Source: Buddleja alternifolia
Lineage: Eukaryota; Streptophyta; Magnoliopsida; Lamiales; Scrophulariaceae
DNA length: 64,000 nucleotides
Assembly: GCA_019426215.1 (NCBI GenBank)
Contig: CM033393.1
Coordinates: 25,298,591-25,362,590, forward strand
Direction of reading: 5' to 3'
The position numbers and the translations under genes are program-made. Under the pieces are notes generated by a model. That model did not search any database. It saw only the letters and a list, made by a program, of their open reading frames with translations, and was not told the origin of the DNA. The first letter of the stretch is position 1, and each line of letters starts with the position of its first letter. Positions 35,900 to 46,069 of the stretch are shown piece by piece.

Positions 35900-37560
35900 A
35901 ATTATTTTGCTGAAACTTTGTCTTCTAGTATGTGTCTCGGCTTGATCCTTCTATTCCTTCTAGATCTGGATTATACTTGGGCTGATATTCCAAGCTAGGT
36001 GTTACTTTCTTTCCTAATGTTGTAACACTGAATCTACATCTAGCGCTTGTTAGAATAAAAATACTCTGATGAGGTGCTTGAAAAATTAGCTGAGAATCTG
36101 GTGATAAGTCCATATTTGGTCTCATATATGGTCGCTATGTCTTTCTTCTTATTTCCAAAGCTAGCTTGAGTTCTTCTGCGTCTGCTAAGGGATTTGATAC
36201 TACATGGCATAGTCTGAACATTTCTGATTTAGCTGGTTCCCAACTTTCATAATTTTCATTTACTGTTATGAAGGAATGACCCATTTCTACTCCGGTAGTG
36301 TTCCAAATTGAAGGTAATGATGATACGTCTAAATGGAGATTGAAAGCTCTTTAGCTGAATGGAAAATTGACTGTTTCTAAAATTTGCCAGCCTAAATGTG
36401 TTACTTGTTCTGGATCTGACACAAATATTTTTCCCACAAAGCCGTAGCTTAGTGGTTGTTGTATGCTGATAAACTGATCATCTATCCATCCTTCTCTGAA
36501 GAGTGAAGTGTCTATGTGAACATTAGGCCATGAAAAATACTTGACTGTATAAAATTTTAACGTTCCCTCATGGCGAATAGGCTCTTCTTTCCATTGCAAT
36601 AAATGTGTTAAGGGTTTTATTCCTTCTATTTGCTGAGTGATGAGGATTTGAGCCACTTTTAGCATTCTTGCATAAAAACTATCTTCTGCTTTCTGCCAAA
36701 TTATGGGTTGTGTTACTTCTGGTAAGGCTAAAATTGTGTGACAGGGATAATAAAAGGTTTGGACTGATAAGAATTGGTAGCATTTATCCTTGACTGTTTT
36801 GGGGACATCTATTTGTCTTGGGTTTGTTAAATAGGCTGTTAAATTTTGATGCTGGACTAATTCGAATGGTTATAGTTTCAAGATCTTCTTCGAGTGATTC
36901 TACATCTGAGCTTATAGGCTGTTTTCCTTTTGAAAGTAATTTGGGCTTTGTATTTTCGGCATTGGGCTGAATGTAAAAGTTGGGGCTTAAAAGTATCTTC
37001 GCTGCTGCTATTGCTTCATGAAATTGTTTAAATGGTTCCAAGTGTCCTATTGGAGGTAGCATTCTACCGATGTCAAGTCATGTTACAATCGCCCTAATTG
37101 AATAAAAGCTATCTTGAATAAAAGAAGGGAACCTTATTCGTGGACAGATGAGCTACCTTTTGAAAGCTTTGTAACGCCATTTGATAGTCAATAAAAATTT
37201 CAACTGGCTGTCCTCTAATAACTAGATATACCGCTGCTTCTTCTGCTGGAAATTTTTTGTTTTCTTTCTCGAAATAGTAGCAGAGTGTGTTTAAAACTGA
37301 TAATTTGTTGGATGGTGAATTGACTTCCCATAATGCATTTAGTAGAATGCTTTGATCTTCTATAATATAGGGAGTATCTTTTGGGGGTCTAAAAGCATGT
37401 CTAATTGGAAGTGCTATTTTGCCAAAAGTTTTAAAAACATTCTGAGTGGCTAGATTAAAGAATTGTGTTTCAATTGCAAAGGATGGTCTATTCTGAATAT
37501 TGTGCTGAAAGTTAGGCCTGAAAGCTGGTCTTCAGACTATTTGGTTGAATAGTATTAGAG
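35900..37560 (-). pseudogene. Pararetrovirus ORF remnants downstream of RNase H
   Basis: Protein-like minus-strand segments in changing frames: a segment at 37500-37100 with NALWEVNSPSNKLSVLN and EAAVYLVIRGQPVEIF; 37062-36784 (HLEPFKQFHEAIAAAKI); 36665-36351 with LKFYTVKYFSWPNVHI and EGWIDDQFISIQQPL; and 36125-35925. They occupy the place of the inclusion-body/transactivator ORF or the C-terminus of the polyprotein in caulimovirids, but I see no diagnostic motif, so identity is left open. Stops and frame changes every 100-300 bases show decay. Confidence 0.5.
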
Positions 37561-39708
37561 CTATAGAAGGAGGTTGTGTTTGTTGGTTGTCTTGGTCGTT
37601 GGAAGCCATGATCTGTTACCCAAAATTAGAGTTAATTGTCTGCTTAATAAATCTGCTATACTATTGTTGGATCCTTTAATATGTTCAAATTCTACTTTAT
37701 ATCCATTACCTTCTATTGTTTTTCTAAAATTTAACCATCTTTTATTATTTTGTTTTCTAGAATTTTCATTTTTTATGAATCTAACCACAGCTTCACAATT
37801 TGTTCTAATTGTAAAAGGTTTCTTTAAATATAGTCTAAAATGGTCTATTGCTTTAACTATTCCTGCTATTCATAATCTAGACTGGTCCAGTTACTTCCTG
37901 TTTTATTAAAGTTACCAGTGGAATAAGATGATAGTTTTTTCTTCACTTTTTGGAGAAAATTTATGAGGTTTACATTTTAATATTGCTCCACATCCTTCTT
38001 TAGAGCTATCTACTTCTATTATGACATAATCATTACTTAAAGGTAATTCTAAAAGTTTTAGGTCTTTAACAATTTCCTTAATTTTTCTGACTAGGTTAAT
38101 ATCTTCCAAATTAAAATGTCTTTGACCTGATTTTTCGATTTTCCTATATAATGGTCCGACTAATTTAATAAGTTTAGAAATGAATTTTCTAGAGTAATTC
38201 AAAATTCCTAAAAAAGTTTGTATTTGTTTTAAGTTTTCTAATTTATCTGGGAAATCTAAAATCTTTTGAGCTACATGAGGTTGTAATTTAATCTGTCCAT
38301 TTCCTATTTTCAAACCTAAAAAGCTTACTTTTCTTTTAAAAAGTTCCATTTTCTTTTTAGACACTACTATTCCATTTTCTTCTATTAAATTAAACACTTG
38401 TTTTAAATGATTTTGATGTTGTTTAATATTTTCAAAAGCTACTAAAATGCCATCTATATATACTAAATAGAAATCTAAATGTTTAAATATACTATCCATA
38501 AATTTTTGAAATATTGCTTGAGCATTTTTTAGACCAAAAGATAGAACATTTCACTCAAAATGTCCTTCACTACAGCTGAATGCTGTCCATTTTTTATCTT
38601 CTTCTACCATTTTAATTTGATTATATCCGCTTTTTAGATCAAATTTTGAAAATATCTTTTTATTTTGTATTAGATTAATTAACTCATCTTTATTAGGTAT
38701 TCTACAAGTATCATCTTCTGTATTATCATTAAGTCTCTTATAATTATATACTATTCTAGGTTTTCCTCTTTTTATTTCTGCATTATTTCTTACTATAAAC
38801 GTTGCCGATCTATGAGGGCTATCACTTCTTCTTATAATACCAATTTCTAACATTTCTTTTATTTGTGTTTTGAATTCTTTTATATCTTCAGGAGTATATT
38901 CTATTGTTGCTGTTCTTATTACTATATCAGGGTTTAAGATGTTTAGCTTAAAATTATAGTTTACTTTGTTTTTGGCTAAATCATCTCCTATAAATCCTAA
39001 CATTTCTAATTTATGCAGAATTCTTTCATTTTCTAGGTTTAAAACTTCTAATCTTTTTCCTATATCTCTTATTTCTTCATCTAATAGGATGTCTATGGTT
39101 TCAGATTCTATATTATTTTGTTCTAATTCTTTGAAAAAATCTAAATCATTATTACCATGTCCACCACGCTTCGCAGTCAACTCTGATTGTTTATTATATC
39201 TATTTGTTGGAAATGTATAATTATGTTTTCTAATAATAATATAATTTTTTCCGACTAATATACTTCCATTTAATGCACAAATAAAGTTTAACCCTAAAAG
39301 GAATTCGTGATTGTTTATGTTATCTGGTGCTATAAGTACTTGTCCTAAGGTATATTTGCTACTATAATTTCCTGAAAAATCTTTAAATTGTATTCCTATG
39401 TTAATTAACTCTTTTATTATTCTCATTAATCTATTTTCTGCAGTTCTACTAGTAACGATATAACTTAATTGTGCTTCAAATTCTTTTGGAACAAGACTAG
39501 AGCTAAGCATGCTTTTTGTACTTCCTGTATCTAAAATGGCTTTAGTTTCAATATATTTTTCTTGACTACACCATATTCGACAATCTAAAAGTATTAAACT
39601 ACTAGTATAGGGTACCTGTATTTGGGGTTCATGGTTCCAGGTGAGAAAATCACATGTGACCCCATGCCCACACCGGAGAAAGGACTTCCAATCTGTCTTC
39701 ACCCACAT
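37561..39708 (-). pseudogene. Pararetrovirus protease, reverse transcriptase and RNase H
   Basis: From 39708 downward: aspartic protease motif AILDTGSTKSML, a Glu-rich linker, then RT with GKPRIVYNYKRLND, FSKFDLKSGYNQI and WTAFSC. An in-frame TGA at 38551-38553 stands where a Trp codon (TGG) is usual. Past it: FGLKNAQAIFQKFMD and the active-site loop YIDG in place of YIDD, losing the second catalytic Asp. RNase H follows: VIIEVDSSKEGCGAIL near 38010, a frame change near 37910, and EFEHIKGSNNSIADLLSRQL (37700-37640). No integrase domain follows, which separates it from the gypsy elements. The viral polymerase would copy pregenomic RNA in the cytoplasm. This copy is inactive. Confidence 0.9.
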
Positions 39709-40028
39709 AAAACCTAAGAGGAGATTCAGGAGAAGGCTTTTTTAGTTGGTATTATGTTGAGTTACTTGAATAAAGTTCATGAAGATAAAAAAAAAATGTT
39801 GTTTTTGTAAATGGGTTTCTTCTAATTGTTGGTTAGGTTCATCAATTTCTTCTATAACTACACCTTTTCCTTTATTTTGATTACCGCTTATGTTTTCATT
39901 ATTTTTTAATTTTAATTCTAATACTTGTATTCTTAAGTCAAATTTTCTACTTTATGACTTAGAATTTCTATCGTCTCTAGTTTTTACTAGGTTTAGGAAA
40001 TACATCTGTTTCTATATTATATGCATCT

Positions 40029-40622
40029 TTAGCAATTAATAAAACAAATTTCGTCAAAACATATAATGCACTGATATCTTAAATGCATATCAGGATATAA
40101 TCTACAAATACTACAGGCTATACTCATAGTTCCTTTTCCATTTGTATATTTATGTTCACATGAACTATTCATATAGGTATATTCTATTATATTTAGAATT
40201 TCTGGTCCTTCTTCACTTACTATACTAAATATGCTTTCATTATCACTTTCATTACCATCTATACTTACTACAACTTCATCTAATTGTTCTGCTATGGCTG
40301 CCCTTTCCATATTAAATTGTCTTTTCGGACATCTATTAGCTAAATGTTTAGGATCTCCACAAATATAACAAGTGCATTTCCTAGTTGATGGATTTTTAAC
40401 ATAATTAGGGGGTTTTCTTCCTTGTCTATATTGTCTAAAACTAGATTTTGGTTTATTTGATTTCCTTAATATTTTTCATTTTGGCTTAAAGTAATTCTTC
40501 TGTCCATATTGTTGTGGAGTGTATATAGCTTTTCTACAAAATTTATAAGATTGTTTTCTAATTTGTTCTCTAATAAATTCTTCTTTACACCATTCCTGAA
40601 GTTTAAAGAAAGTATATTGGTT
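40029..40622 (-). pseudogene. Pararetrovirus capsid C-terminal part with CCHC zinc finger
   Basis: The minus strand reads YTFFKLQEWCKEEFIREQI (40618-40560), basic linker, then CTCYICGDPKHLANRCP (about 40373-40320), the C-X2-C-X4-H-X4-C zinc knuckle that marks caulimovirid coat proteins. It continues as an acidic segment (ESDNESIFSIVSEEGPEI) with a second Cys-rich cluster near the end: CSICRLYPDMH, CIICFDEIC. A stop lies near 40470 in the linker. The coding part upstream in the virus is displaced by the P450 scrap at 40627-40835. Confidence 0.85.
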
Positions 40623-40626
40623 CTAT

Positions 40627-40835
40627 TTGAACACAGCAGTGATGCATGCAGATTCTAGCTTCTTTCAAGACTACAAGAAGTTTGATCCATCGAGATTTGA
40701 AGGAACGGGAGCAACTCCATATTCATACATTCCATTTGGTGGGGGACCTCGTATGTGCCTGGGAAAAGAGTTTGCTCGGTTGGAGATACTTACGTTTCTA
40801 CACAATGTTATTGAAAGATTTCGATGGAATTTAAC
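40627..40835 (+). pseudogene. Inserted fragment of a host cytochrome P450 exon (CYP716-like)
   Basis: The plus strand encodes FFQDYKKFDPSRFEG then PYSYIPFGGGPRMCLGKE, FARLEILTFLHN and RFRW. PFGGGPRMCLG is the P450 haem-binding signature with its Cys ligand; the FDPSRFEG lead-in and LGKEFARLEIL continuation are typical of CYP716-type triterpenoid oxidases, though the subfamily is from memory. Only about 70 residues from the last exon are present. The flanks (40622 and 40836) are minus-strand pararetrovirus capsid coding sequence. No TSD or transposon ends are evident, so this looks like filler DNA captured during break repair. Not a functional gene. Confidence 0.85.
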
Positions 40836-41152
40836 CATTATTTTTTATCCATTCTTCATGTATTCTTTTTTCCTAAATCTTGTGGTAATTTCGTAAAATA
40901 TCTATTACACAACTCTTCATCATATGCTTTATTAGCTTCTCCTATTAATCATGTAAAATCCTGACTAAAAGGTATAATATATTTCATATCGATTATAGTG
41001 AGTTGTTCTAGGTTCTAAGTGTCGTATCTTGTATGAATATGTTTTCTCTTCCTGGATCTATTCCTATTATTAACGTTCTAATAAAACTAGTAAAATTATA
41101 AGGATTGTTTCCTAAGGCTTTTATTTCATTGCTTCTATTAGGATTCTTTTTC
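40836..41152 (-). pseudogene. Pararetrovirus capsid central part
   Basis: Minus-strand fragments in alternating frames, including ALGNNPYNFTSFIRTLIIGI, EANKAYDEELCNRYF and LPQDLGKRIHEEW. Together with 42731-43305 they form the core of a caulimovirid coat protein. It is split from the N-terminal part by the solo LTR at 41153-42725 and from the zinc-finger part by the P450 scrap. Two stops are visible within the segment. Confidence 0.75.
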
Positions 41153-42725
41153 TGTTAGGAATTTCATGTTAGATGTTTTGATGATGACAATTAGGACTTT
41201 ATGTTAGACCCCAAAATATGTAAGTTTGATTTTAGTAGAAATCATGTATAAGCTTTGAAGCGTTAGATTTGTAATAGGCTTTATAGGCTTTGTTTTGTTT
41301 TTATTCTAGATTGTTAGGCTAAGTAGTCTTAGGCTGAGCGTCTGATAATTTCTGAGTGAGTTCATCAGTGGTAAAGTTTGAAGACTCAAGCGCCTGAAGT
41401 CTGAATGAAGATAAAGTCTCCAAGCGTCCAAATGACAAGCTATATCAAGCGTCACCTTATAGGACAGAAGTGATTCAAGGATGGATAAGCGTCCATCATT
41501 GACTGATTTCACCTGAATCTATTTCTAAGTCCGGAAGGAGTGTAATGCAAATATTCTCAACCCATTAAGTGCCAACGGGCATTTAATTCAAATGTATTTA
41601 ATGCTGATAAGAGCATTAAATGTGATAAGCACTTTCAGACGTACAGAGAAGCCACGCTATTGGACTGTCAACTATTCATAGACTGCAGCACCAACTTTTG
41701 TGCAGCAGATTTTCAGGAAAAAGGACAAAAGTTGTTCACTCGTGGAAGTGAGAGACACGTGCCTGTGCATGTGTCAAACGGACACTTTCTCCAAGAATGC
41801 CTATAAATAGGAGTTCAACAACAAGCCACATATACAATCAATTTCTAAGCCAAATTGCTGTTGCATTGAAGTCTCATTCCTTAACTTTCAGAAAAGCCAG
41901 AATATTCAAGAAAACATTCTCTTTGCTTTTCTTCAATTCCTAAGACAATCAACCAATATCTCAAACATTTTTTTCGAAGAAACTACATTACTATTGAGAT
42001 ATTTCCAGTTGTTTGAACTTCATCAAAATCAAACAAACCGTTTAGAAAACCCCATCCAAGCCTCGCGATCTGTGTGAAGTCGAAGTTGGATACTTGCATT
42101 ATTTCTGGGTGAAAGAAGCAAGGGGTTGAAGTGATTTGGAGCAGAAATCTGTGTGATCAAGGAGTTCAAGTCATTGACATCTATCTCGCCCTAATTTGTA
42201 GAAGATTCTGTGTGATTCTTTGAGAATCATTTTAGTGGATTGCCTCCAAGTGTTCAAGGAGAAGAAGGACGTAGTTGGGATTACACCACCCAGCGAACCT
42301 TACAAATATTGTGTCTTTTACTTTACAGTCAATTCTCTTATCTATCATATCATTGCATAAATTGATTAAGTAAAATACAATCAAACGCTAAGCAACTAAG
42401 AAACAATGTGTGACGCTAAAGATTTCCAAAAGAGAAGACTCTAAAATTATTCCGCTATGCTAACACTGATTAAAGAACTGAACGCTTAAACCTACTTGGT
42501 TAAAGTATTCAAATCTTGAAGTCTAAGTTAACTTTCTAAAAATAGTCTTCATCAGACGCTTAGCCTAAGCGTCTATATTTCATGTAAACGCTCAGTCAAG
42601 CGTCTACATTTCAAGCGTCCAAAACCTTTTTAATACGAAACTTTTTGAAGTCGAAAAAGACTTCAGGGCCTATTCAACCCCCCCCCTCCCTTCTCGACCC
42701 TTTCGTATGCCACTTGGGACCAACA
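41153..42725 (+). mobile_element. Solo LTR of SIRE-like copia family A, inserted in the pararetrovirus capsid gene
   Basis: 1573 bp from TGTTAGGAATTTC to GGGACCAACA with a perfect 5-bp TSD TTTTC (41148-41152 and 42726-42730). TATA CTATAAATAG lies at 41801-41810. A C-rich run near 42677 precedes the 3' end, as in the other family members. It has higher overall similarity to the 5' LTR at 46070 than to the solo LTR at 1301. The insertion post-dates integration of the virus. Confidence 0.94.
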
Positions 42726-42730
42726 TTTTC

Positions 42731-43610
42731 TTCTTACTTTGCCAGATAGATAATGTTGTAGGTCATAAACATGTTTTTAAAAAGTTAAACATATCCATAT
42801 CTGCCTTTTTATTTATTTCCCAATGTCTTACTAAACATTGTTCCCATATATTTACTTTTTCTGGCCACATTTGTGGACTTCCTAATTCAATTACTAACAT
42901 ATTTCCACTCATGATTTTTCCTATGGGTTGTCTTGCTCCTACATATTTATTAGGCTGGGCTGATCCATATTCATATGTTAGGCTTTTCCATTCTGATCTA
43001 CCACTCATTTCTACATTTTTGGTTGGAACTTCACTATAATCTGGTTCTACTCTAGTTCTTTTTCCTATTTTACTACTAGTACTTGTTTGGCTATCTGCCA
43101 TAAAAACTATTTCATTGCTACTTTTTTCTTTAAAGAATTTTTTAAATTCTACTTTTCCTGAACATATATCATCAACTAAATCAATATTATAATATGGTTT
43201 AAATTCATCTTCAGCTGATTCTAAATTTATATCTAAATTCATTGCTTCAAAATACATTTCATCTACTAATTCACTTAAATTATTTATCTCAAAATTCTTT
43301 CTCAATATTCTTCCATATTTTTTGGTATATAATCATTTTTAAACTGACTTTCTAATTGTCTAATCTCTTCTTCTATTTCTTCTATATTTTCTTCCTCTTC
43401 ATCTTCTTTCCTTTCTATGTCAGATATTATTTCCCAATTTGCAAATCTACTAGTTATTCTAACTTCTTCTTCTTCTTCTATAATATTCATATAGTTTGTT
43501 TCTGTTTCATTATCAGTTTCTTCTTCTAAATCTTCTAAATTTTCTTTGGGATCTTGCTTTTGGTAATTAAAAAATCTAATAGAAGTTTGACCTTTACTAT
43601 TCGTATACAT
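42731..43610 (-). pseudogene. Pararetrovirus capsid N-terminal part
   Basis: 43610-43302 encodes an acidic stretch (NYMNIIEEEEEVRITS, then EDEEEENIEEIEEEI), ending at a stop. The next frame (43305-42763) has FEINNLSELVDEMYFEA, a Ser-rich link with GKRTRVEPDYSEVP (a possible basic nuclear signal) and PQMWPEKVNIWEQCLVRHW. Strongly acidic N-termini followed by a basic patch are usual for caulimovirid coat proteins. The two frames overlap by a few bases; one frameshift probably separates them. Confidence 0.75.
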
Positions 43611-43667
43611 TACACTTTCTCCTGGAATTTTAACCGTCTCATTTTCTTCTAGGTGTTTGGTTAATTC

Positions 43668-44447
43668 TCATTCTTCTCCATTTAAATCATTATTATCTAT
43701 ATTTAAAGGCTTAATCATTTTTACTCCTACTGAGGCTAAACCATCTATTATTCCATCTATATTAATTTTATATTGAGGAAAACTATTATTAGTTACTCTT
43801 CCTGAAATTGCTATAGAAACAACTAAGTTATTTCCATCATAAGTTTCATATCCTCTAGTTTGTAATCCTATAGTAATTTTATTAATATTTTTAATACATT
43901 TCATCATATTGGGAGCTACATAAAATATTCCTACATTATTAGTCATGTCTATTTCCATACTAGCAAATACTGCTCTCCTAGCATCAGACCAACTTTTATC
44001 TAATAATAAAACTAAAACCTTTCCACTGGTTCCTTTTCTGGTTAATCATTTTATTTCTATAATAATTAATCCTAAATGTATATACTTTTGCTTTAACTAT
44101 TTTAATTGCTTTATACATTCCGGGCTAACTAAACTTATATTTTCAGCATTTGTCGTAACTTTTACTTCTTTTTCTCTAAATTTCTTAATTAAATGTGTGT
44201 TAAAATCCATTTTTCCTACTTTGTATAAGTTTTTAGGTTTTAATTTATCTATTCCTTTGTTATTATACAAATTAAGATTTTCTTCTACATCTATTATCTC
44301 TTCCAACTCTACTTCTCTAGCTGAGCTTTGACTTCGTGATCCTCTAAACATTCTTTTAGTAAAAGTGTTACTTATTTTTCCTTTCTCTTTTTCTTTACTA
44401 CTTGATTCAATTATAGTTCTACTAGTACCACCAAATGATCTCAACAT
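43668..44447 (-). pseudogene. Pararetrovirus movement-protein-like ORF
   Basis: 44447-44097 encodes a Ser/Lys-rich N-terminus, then KPKNLYKVGKMDFNTHLIKK and ENISLVSPECI. A stop and an upstream frame bridge to 43958-43668, with NVGIFYVAPNMMKCIKNI, IGLQTRGYETYDGNNL and FPQYKINIDGIIDGLA. This position (before the capsid) and pattern fit the 30K-type movement protein of caulimovirids, which tubulates plasmodesmata. The segment between the two frames (about 44096-43960) is still protein-like (GTSGKVLVLLLDKSWSDARR), so one stop near 44045 divides an otherwise continuous gene. Confidence 0.7.
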
Positions 44448-44453
44448 TTTTTA

Positions 44454-44487
<34 letters not shown>
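44454..44487. repeat. (TA)n microsatellite
   Basis: A run of TA dinucleotides just upstream (minus-strand sense) of the movement-protein-like ORF. Confidence 0.9.
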
Positions 44488-44489
<2 letters not shown>

Positions 44490-44554
44490 GGTTCCTTCTT
44501 ACGTTTTTCAGACTCATCTAGTGCTAGATTTGCTAATCTTTCTTCTATACTATC

Positions 44555-45010
44555 TTATAAATCTCCTTTAATCACTTGAGATATTGTCTCTATTTTAGTG
44601 CTTAATTTTTTTAGTTTATTTTCTAATTTGTCTTGCCTTTCAAATATTTGTAAAATTAAAGCGAATTTGAATATTCCAAAGTTTAGGATATAATATATCT
44701 GAATTACTAGTTCCTTGATAAGTAGTAATCCTTCTTCCGTATATAGGTATTTCTTTGCTAGTTCAATGGCTTTTTTATATTCTAATCTGTTTTCTATACT
44801 ATTCATCCGCTAACTATTCCTTCTATATTTTTTTAAAGTTTTACTATTTTCTAAATTTTGAGCTTCAACTTTATTTATTTTTTCTATTAATTGACTTAGA
44901 GTTTTCTTAGTTTCGTGTTTTATTTGTTTTAGCTTATTACTTTCCAAACTATATTTTAACTCTATTATTTCGTCTTTAGTAGGGAAAAACTTATTATATT
45001 TTTTTAACAA
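44555..45010 (-). pseudogene. Pararetrovirus coiled-coil ORF(s)
   Basis: Two adjoining minus-strand frames: 45010-44810 (66 residues, ETKKTLSQLIEKINKVEAQN) and 44806-44555 (83 residues, FERQDKLENKLKKLSTKIE). Both are Lys/Glu/Leu-rich with heptad-like spacing, so they probably form coiled coils. Small coiled-coil proteins near the start of the genome occur in several caulimovirid genera (virion-associated protein). The frames are separated by a stop and may once have been one ORF. No motif fixes the function. Confidence 0.55.
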
Positions 45011-45061
45011 TTTTCAAAATTTCCTCAGACTGTTGCTTAATATAATGTAAATTATTACTTT

Positions 45062-45560
45062 CACCTCTTTTTTTTTATTTCTCTATTTATTAAAACTGCT
45101 CCTTTTAATGATTCTAAGGTTTTATAAAACTTTGTGTTTTCTACCTCTAAATTTGACGCTAGAGATATAAGTAAATCTGTTAAACTATTTAAGTGTTTGT
45201 TTTCTAAATGTAAATTATGTTTAAAACTTGAATCAAATCTACAAATAAATTTATGTTTATCTAAAGAGATTATAGTTCTATCGGCTAAACTATATTCTAG
45301 ATCTAAATATTCTAATCTATTAAAATTAGAAGGATCTATTTTAATAAAATGTTGCTATTAATATATTTAAAACTAAAAGAAATTTAATATAGCTTTGGTG
45401 ATCTCGTGCTATAGGTGGTGTGTTAAAATAAGTATTAACCCAATTATCTCTCCTAATTATTAATTGGTTTCGTAATTCTAGTATTAATTCTTGATTATTA
45501 TAATCTAAGTTTTCTAAAGTATTAAGACAATCAATAAAGAGTTCAAAATATTATCGGTAC
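45062..45560 (-). pseudogene. Pararetrovirus first ORF, fragmentary
   Basis: The minus strand reads CLNTLENLDYNNQELILELR, RRDNWVNTYFNTPPIARD and HQSYIKFLLVLNILIATF (about 45535-45362). After a one-base frame change it continues with IKIDPSNFNRLEYLDLEYSL, LADRTIISLDKHKFICRFD and ESLKGAVLINREI (45350-45075). There is no Met start in the usual place. Codon use and AT bias match the other viral frames. The function of such first ORFs is variable among genera and I do not assign one. Confidence 0.55.
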
Positions 45561-45590
45561 AGGCATGTAAATAAATTATGAGTGCAATAA

Positions 45591-46069
45591 AAGTTTTATG
45601 CAGATTTATAAAAACGGGTTGGGATTCCCTTTTCTTTAAAAATGTATAATATTTCTCTCAAGATTTTTTGATGTTTTTGTTGTTTTTTGGGACCAAAATA
45701 AACCATTTCTAAAGTTTGAGGACTAAAGATAAAATATTTGAAAACATAGGGACTTCGCACAAAATTTTGAATAGTATAAGGGGCTTTGAGCAATTTTTTG
45801 ATAAAGCAAGGAAAAAACTTGCAATTATCTCTCTTTCAATTTTATTAAGGGTAAATTGGACCTTTCCATGCACATGGGTCCCATAGGGGACTACCTTTCC
45901 AATACCTTGTGCAATTTACAAGGCCTTGTGCAATTTTGGACTCTTTTTGCAAAATCCCCTTTTTACTCAAATTCGTTACTGTTTTTTCCTAGAACACTGA
46001 ACGAGATTTCTACCAACAAAAAACATCACATCTTTCAAAAAGAATAATCTACCAGATCTATTTTATTTT
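45591..46069. other. Non-coding flank between the pararetrovirus and the copia element, with an inverted leader-like piece
   Basis: About 45620-45680 (GGGATTCCC, TTTAAAAA, TTTCTCTCA) resembles, in inverted orientation, the viral leader region at about 35370-35412. The rest is AT-rich, with the short direct repeat CTTGTGCAATTT (45908 and 45925). No gene. Confidence 0.45.

Larger units (their letters stand above)
35040..45590 (-). mobile_element. Endogenous pararetrovirus (Caulimoviridae-like), degenerate, with two later insertions
   Basis: Minus-strand order from high to low coordinates: coiled-coil ORFs (45560-44555), movement-protein-like ORF (44447-43668), acidic capsid region and CCHC finger (43610-40029), protease-RT-RNase H (39708-37561), downstream ORF remnants (37560-35900), promoter with TATA (35593-35583), tRNA-Met primer site (35127-35116). 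There is no integrase and no LTR of its own, as expected of a plant pararetrovirus integrated by chance. About 8.8 kb remain after removing the solo LTR (41153-42725) and a P450 exon scrap (40627-40835). Separate ORFs favour a multi-ORF genus rather than a single polyprotein, but the genus is not assignable by eye. Many stops show it is defective. Confidence 0.88.

Noticed and set aside
40627..40896. A functional cytochrome P450 gene
   Set aside because: Only about 70 residues of the last exon are present; both flanks are viral capsid sequence.
35040..45590. Pararetrovirus capable of reactivation
   Set aside because: RT has a nonsense codon and an altered active site, and the capsid gene carries two insertions.
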